This document shows, one piece after another, positions 5,762 to 7,106 of a stretch of 7,106 bases of DNA (position 1 is the first letter of the stretch; each line of letters begins with the position of its first letter). The notes under the pieces were generated by a model that saw only the letters and a program-made list of their open reading frames with translations, was not told the origin of the DNA and searched no databases. Both the position numbers and the translations under genes were made by a program. The stretch is from CAXMNX01 sp051009475 (GTDB lineage: Bacteria; Pseudomonadota; Alphaproteobacteria; Rhodobacterales; Rhodobacteraceae). The stretch is from positions 1-7,106 of the forward strand of contig JBPCWO010000392.1 in the NCBI GenBank assembly GCA_051009475.1, written 5' to 3'.

Positions 5762-6367
5762 TCAACGCAGAAATAGATTGAACGCTATGGTCCACATTAT
5801 TACTGCGACAACTCCGTACAATATTCGCCAGGCGAGGCGACTTTCGAAAAGATGTGACAGGCGTTGCGCAGCATAGCCAAGCGTAAAGAAGAAGAAAAAG
5901 CTTGCGGCAACCGCGCCAACACCGAAGGAATACCGCGATTCATACTGTGTTGAGATAGCCCCCAAAAGAACCACGGTATCAAGATAAACGTGGGGATTGA
6001 GCCACGTGAAGGCCAGACACGTAGTGACGACGCTTGCCAGCGAACGGGGAACCAGGTCACCAATTTTCTCGGTATCTGCGGGCCAAATCGATTTTCGGGC
6101 ACTTATTGCACCGTAGACAAATAAAAATATTGCCCCGGCCGTTGTCAGTAACGGTTCAAACCATGTCACTGATCTGGCGATCAGATGAAACCCACCGACA
6201 CCAATGGATATCAAGACCGCGTCCGAAATCGCACATGTGAAGCACACGGCAAAGACATGAGAACGCATCAGACCCTGCTGAAGGACGAAAACGTTCTGGG
6301 CGCCGATAGCAATAATCAGGCTAAGTCCTAGGGCGAACCCGGCGAATGCGTCTTGAAGAATAAGCAT
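5762..6367 (-). CDS. lysE: LysE/ArgO-family basic amino acid exporter
   Basis: The 201-residue protein has about six membrane segments and the signatures of the LysE superfamily: a first helix ending in AIGAQNVFVLQQGL (20-33), then CAISDAVLI in the second helix, and LAFTWLNPHVYLDT (about 118-131) with the conserved NPH motif. These inner-membrane carriers expel lysine, arginine or analogues such as canavanine, driven by the membrane potential or proton gradient. The frame extends 15 codons upstream to a TTG at 6412, but that tail is polar and atypical; ATG 6367 begins MLILQDAF as in relatives. No clear ribosome site precedes either. ArgP/LysG regulators usually control this gene, and one lies 1.2 kb away on the same strand, separated by the desaturase. 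No convincing ArgP-type dyad is visible directly upstream of it. Whether lysE belongs to that regulator's targets is inference. Confidence 0.93.
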   Translation of the reverse strand: MLILQDAFAGFALGLSLIIAIGAQNVFVLQQGLMRSHVFAVCFTCAISDAVLISIGVGGFHLIARSVTWFEPLLTTAGAIFLFVYGAISARKSIWPADTEKIGDLVPRSLASVVTTCLAFTWLNPHVYLDTVVLLGAISTQYESRYSFGVGAVAASFFFFFTLGYAAQRLSHLFESRLAWRILYGVVAVIMWTIAFNLFLR

Positions 6368-6585
6368 ATTTGTTAAGCTGGAGTACCTGTATTGTTTTTT
6401 GCTTTTACCCAAGAATTATTCGAGCAAGGGCGCCGTTTCTGATCTTCGAAGTTTTTTGAATGCCAAATGCGAATGATTGCTGTTTTTTTGATTTTCTCTT
6501 TAAGTATCAAGGGTATGTCAAGTAACAAGCGAAGAGCTAAGAAATCCGCGAATATAGTTCGCAGGATCGTTCTGGCTTACTTACC

Positions 6586-6630
6586 TGCCAAATTGGGTAT
6601 TTTTTAGATATTCGTGATAAAATTTTGGCA
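6586..6630. repeat. Inverted repeat with long AT-rich loop
   Basis: TGCCAAA (6586-6592) and TTTGGCA (6624-6630) are perfect 7-base arms, extendable by TT/AA with a one-base bulge, around an AT-rich centre of about 30 bases. TGCCAAA-type arms may bind a protein or fold in RNA. No gene is close enough to assign a role. Confidence 0.45.
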
Positions 6631-6844
6631 GTGACGACACCCTAAAATAGTGTTCCAGATACTGTTTCCGAAAGTTGCAAAATCTGTTTCCCAATGCGGG
6701 AAAATTCCGGACTCGGACAGTGTCCTTAAAGCTATCTGTAAAAAACTCTATTAAAAAACAAAAACTTACATGAAATCCTACAGCTTGCCGCATCAAGTAT
6801 TCTAGGTCGCAAGCATGCCACTCACACTTCAAGAAAAAAGGAAT

Positions 6845-6879
6845 CTTAGTATTGCTAATGCTGGATTAGTCATGCTAAT
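6845..6879. promoter_or_regulatory. Tandem pair of LysR-like dyads, 20 bases apart
   Basis: CTTAG-TATTG-CTAAT (6845-6859) and ATTAG-TCATG-CTAAT (6865-6879) are two related 15-base dyads, phased by about two helix turns. The second is a perfect 5-base inverted repeat with T-N11-A spacing. It closely resembles ATTAG-GATCC-TTAAT at 4678-4692 in front of the desaturase. Such an array suggests a cooperative regulator site. The lysE start is almost 480 bases away, so the controlled gene may be lysE via a long leader, an unseen small transcript, or a gene beyond the right edge. Confidence 0.35.
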
Positions 6880-7011
6880 TTAAATTCTATCGAAAGCTGG
6901 GTGTGGATAGTAACGAGTTGATTGTTGAGTGAACTTGGGAAAGTTTTTGGTGATGTGCGCATTGTTTTGCAAACCCACCAATTCGGAGACTTTCTTAAGG
7001 TAATGGGAAGG

Positions 7012-7033
7012 CCTCGCGACTAATCTCGCGAGG
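7012..7033. terminator. GC-rich hairpin, possible terminator or element end
   Basis: CCTCGCGA (7012-7019) and TCGCGAGG (7026-7033) pair perfectly around a 6-base loop. No U-run follows on either strand. A smaller hairpin, AGAGG-GTAA-CCTCT (7046-7059), is next to it. On the minus strand the larger one overlaps the stop codon of the possible partial frame entering from the edge. Confidence 0.3.
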
Positions 7034-7106
7034 AATTACGAGTGTAGAGGGTAACCTCTGGGGCGTCGACGCGGTCCTGGTCGGCCTGAGGATTATTCGG
7101 AAGTGG
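7020..7106 (-). CDS. Possible C-terminal end of a gene entering from the right edge (partial)
   Basis: The minus-strand frame entering from the edge is open for 28 codons, reading ...ADQDRVDAPEVTLYTRNSSRD and then TAG (7022-7020). Codons such as GCC, GAC, CAG, CGC and GTC look like real coding use in a mid-GC alphaproteobacterium. The neighbouring frame on the same strand is open even longer (36 codons to 6995), so this is weak evidence. No family can be named. Confidence 0.15.
   Translation of the reverse strand, partial: PLPNNPQADQDRVDAPEVTLYTRNSSRD

Larger units (their letters stand above)
6368..7106. other. Gene-poor, largely AT-rich stretch at the right end
   Basis: No convincing gene is present in about 740 bases. 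The longest frame (minus 6832-6581, TTG start, 83 codons) lacks a ribosome site, is unlike any family I know and has AT-driven composition. The stretch includes the presumed lysE promoter region next to the gene (no good hexamers; TTGGCA at minus 6463-6458 is the best -35), an inverted repeat at 6586-6630, the tandem dyads at 6845-6879 and a GC-rich hairpin at 7012-7033. Composition becomes GC-rich after about 7005, which may mark the edge of a gene or element lying to the right. Confidence 0.55.

Noticed and set aside
6581..6832. 83-codon minus-strand frame
   Set aside because: TTG start without SD, AT-driven composition, no recognisable motif, and no neighbour that explains it.

Overview
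The window looks like a piece of a mid-GC alphaproteobacterial chromosome, possibly Rhodobacterales. That guess rests on the protein types (TctA/TctB transporter, ArgP/LysG and LysE pair) and on overall sequence feel, not on any search, so it is tentative. No rRNA, tRNA, CRISPR array, complete insertion sequence or phage gene is visible.

Left block (1-3117): a tripartite tricarboxylate transporter (TTT) pair, tctA then tctB, is read leftward with a 4-base ATGA overlap. A LacI-family regulator is read rightward. The two units share a 97-base, AT-rich divergent region with a LacI-type dyad (2050-2063) on top of a good minus-strand promoter for tctA. The regulator probably represses carboxylate uptake until its ligand is present. 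tctA appears to start with TTG behind a perfect Shine-Dalgarno. The periplasmic binding protein tctC is not in the window.

Middle gap (3118-3662): 545 bases with no convincing gene. It holds a short tandem repeat, a pair of abutting tiny minus-strand ORFs of doubtful status, and a strong hairpin downstream of the next gene.

Right block (3663-6367): an ArgP/LysG-type LysR regulator (minus), a membrane di-iron fatty-acid-desaturase-like enzyme (plus) and a LysE/ArgO basic amino acid exporter (minus). Long reading frames suggest an 11-base gap between regulator and desaturase. Moving both starts to internal ATGs gives a normal 209-base divergent control region with a clear LysR-type dyad (CCATTA-N7-TAATGG, 4676-4694). 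In well-known cases argP/lysG is divergent from its exporter gene; here the desaturase takes that place and the exporter lies beyond it, convergent with it. This arrangement is the most interesting point of the window: it may link a lipid or amino-acid-modifying membrane enzyme to basic amino acid sensing and export.

Right end (6368-7106): about 740 mostly AT-rich bases without a convincing gene. They contain two tandem 15-base dyads (6845-6879) that resemble the core of the dyad upstream of the desaturase, two hairpins, and possibly the last 28 codons of a gene entering from the right edge.
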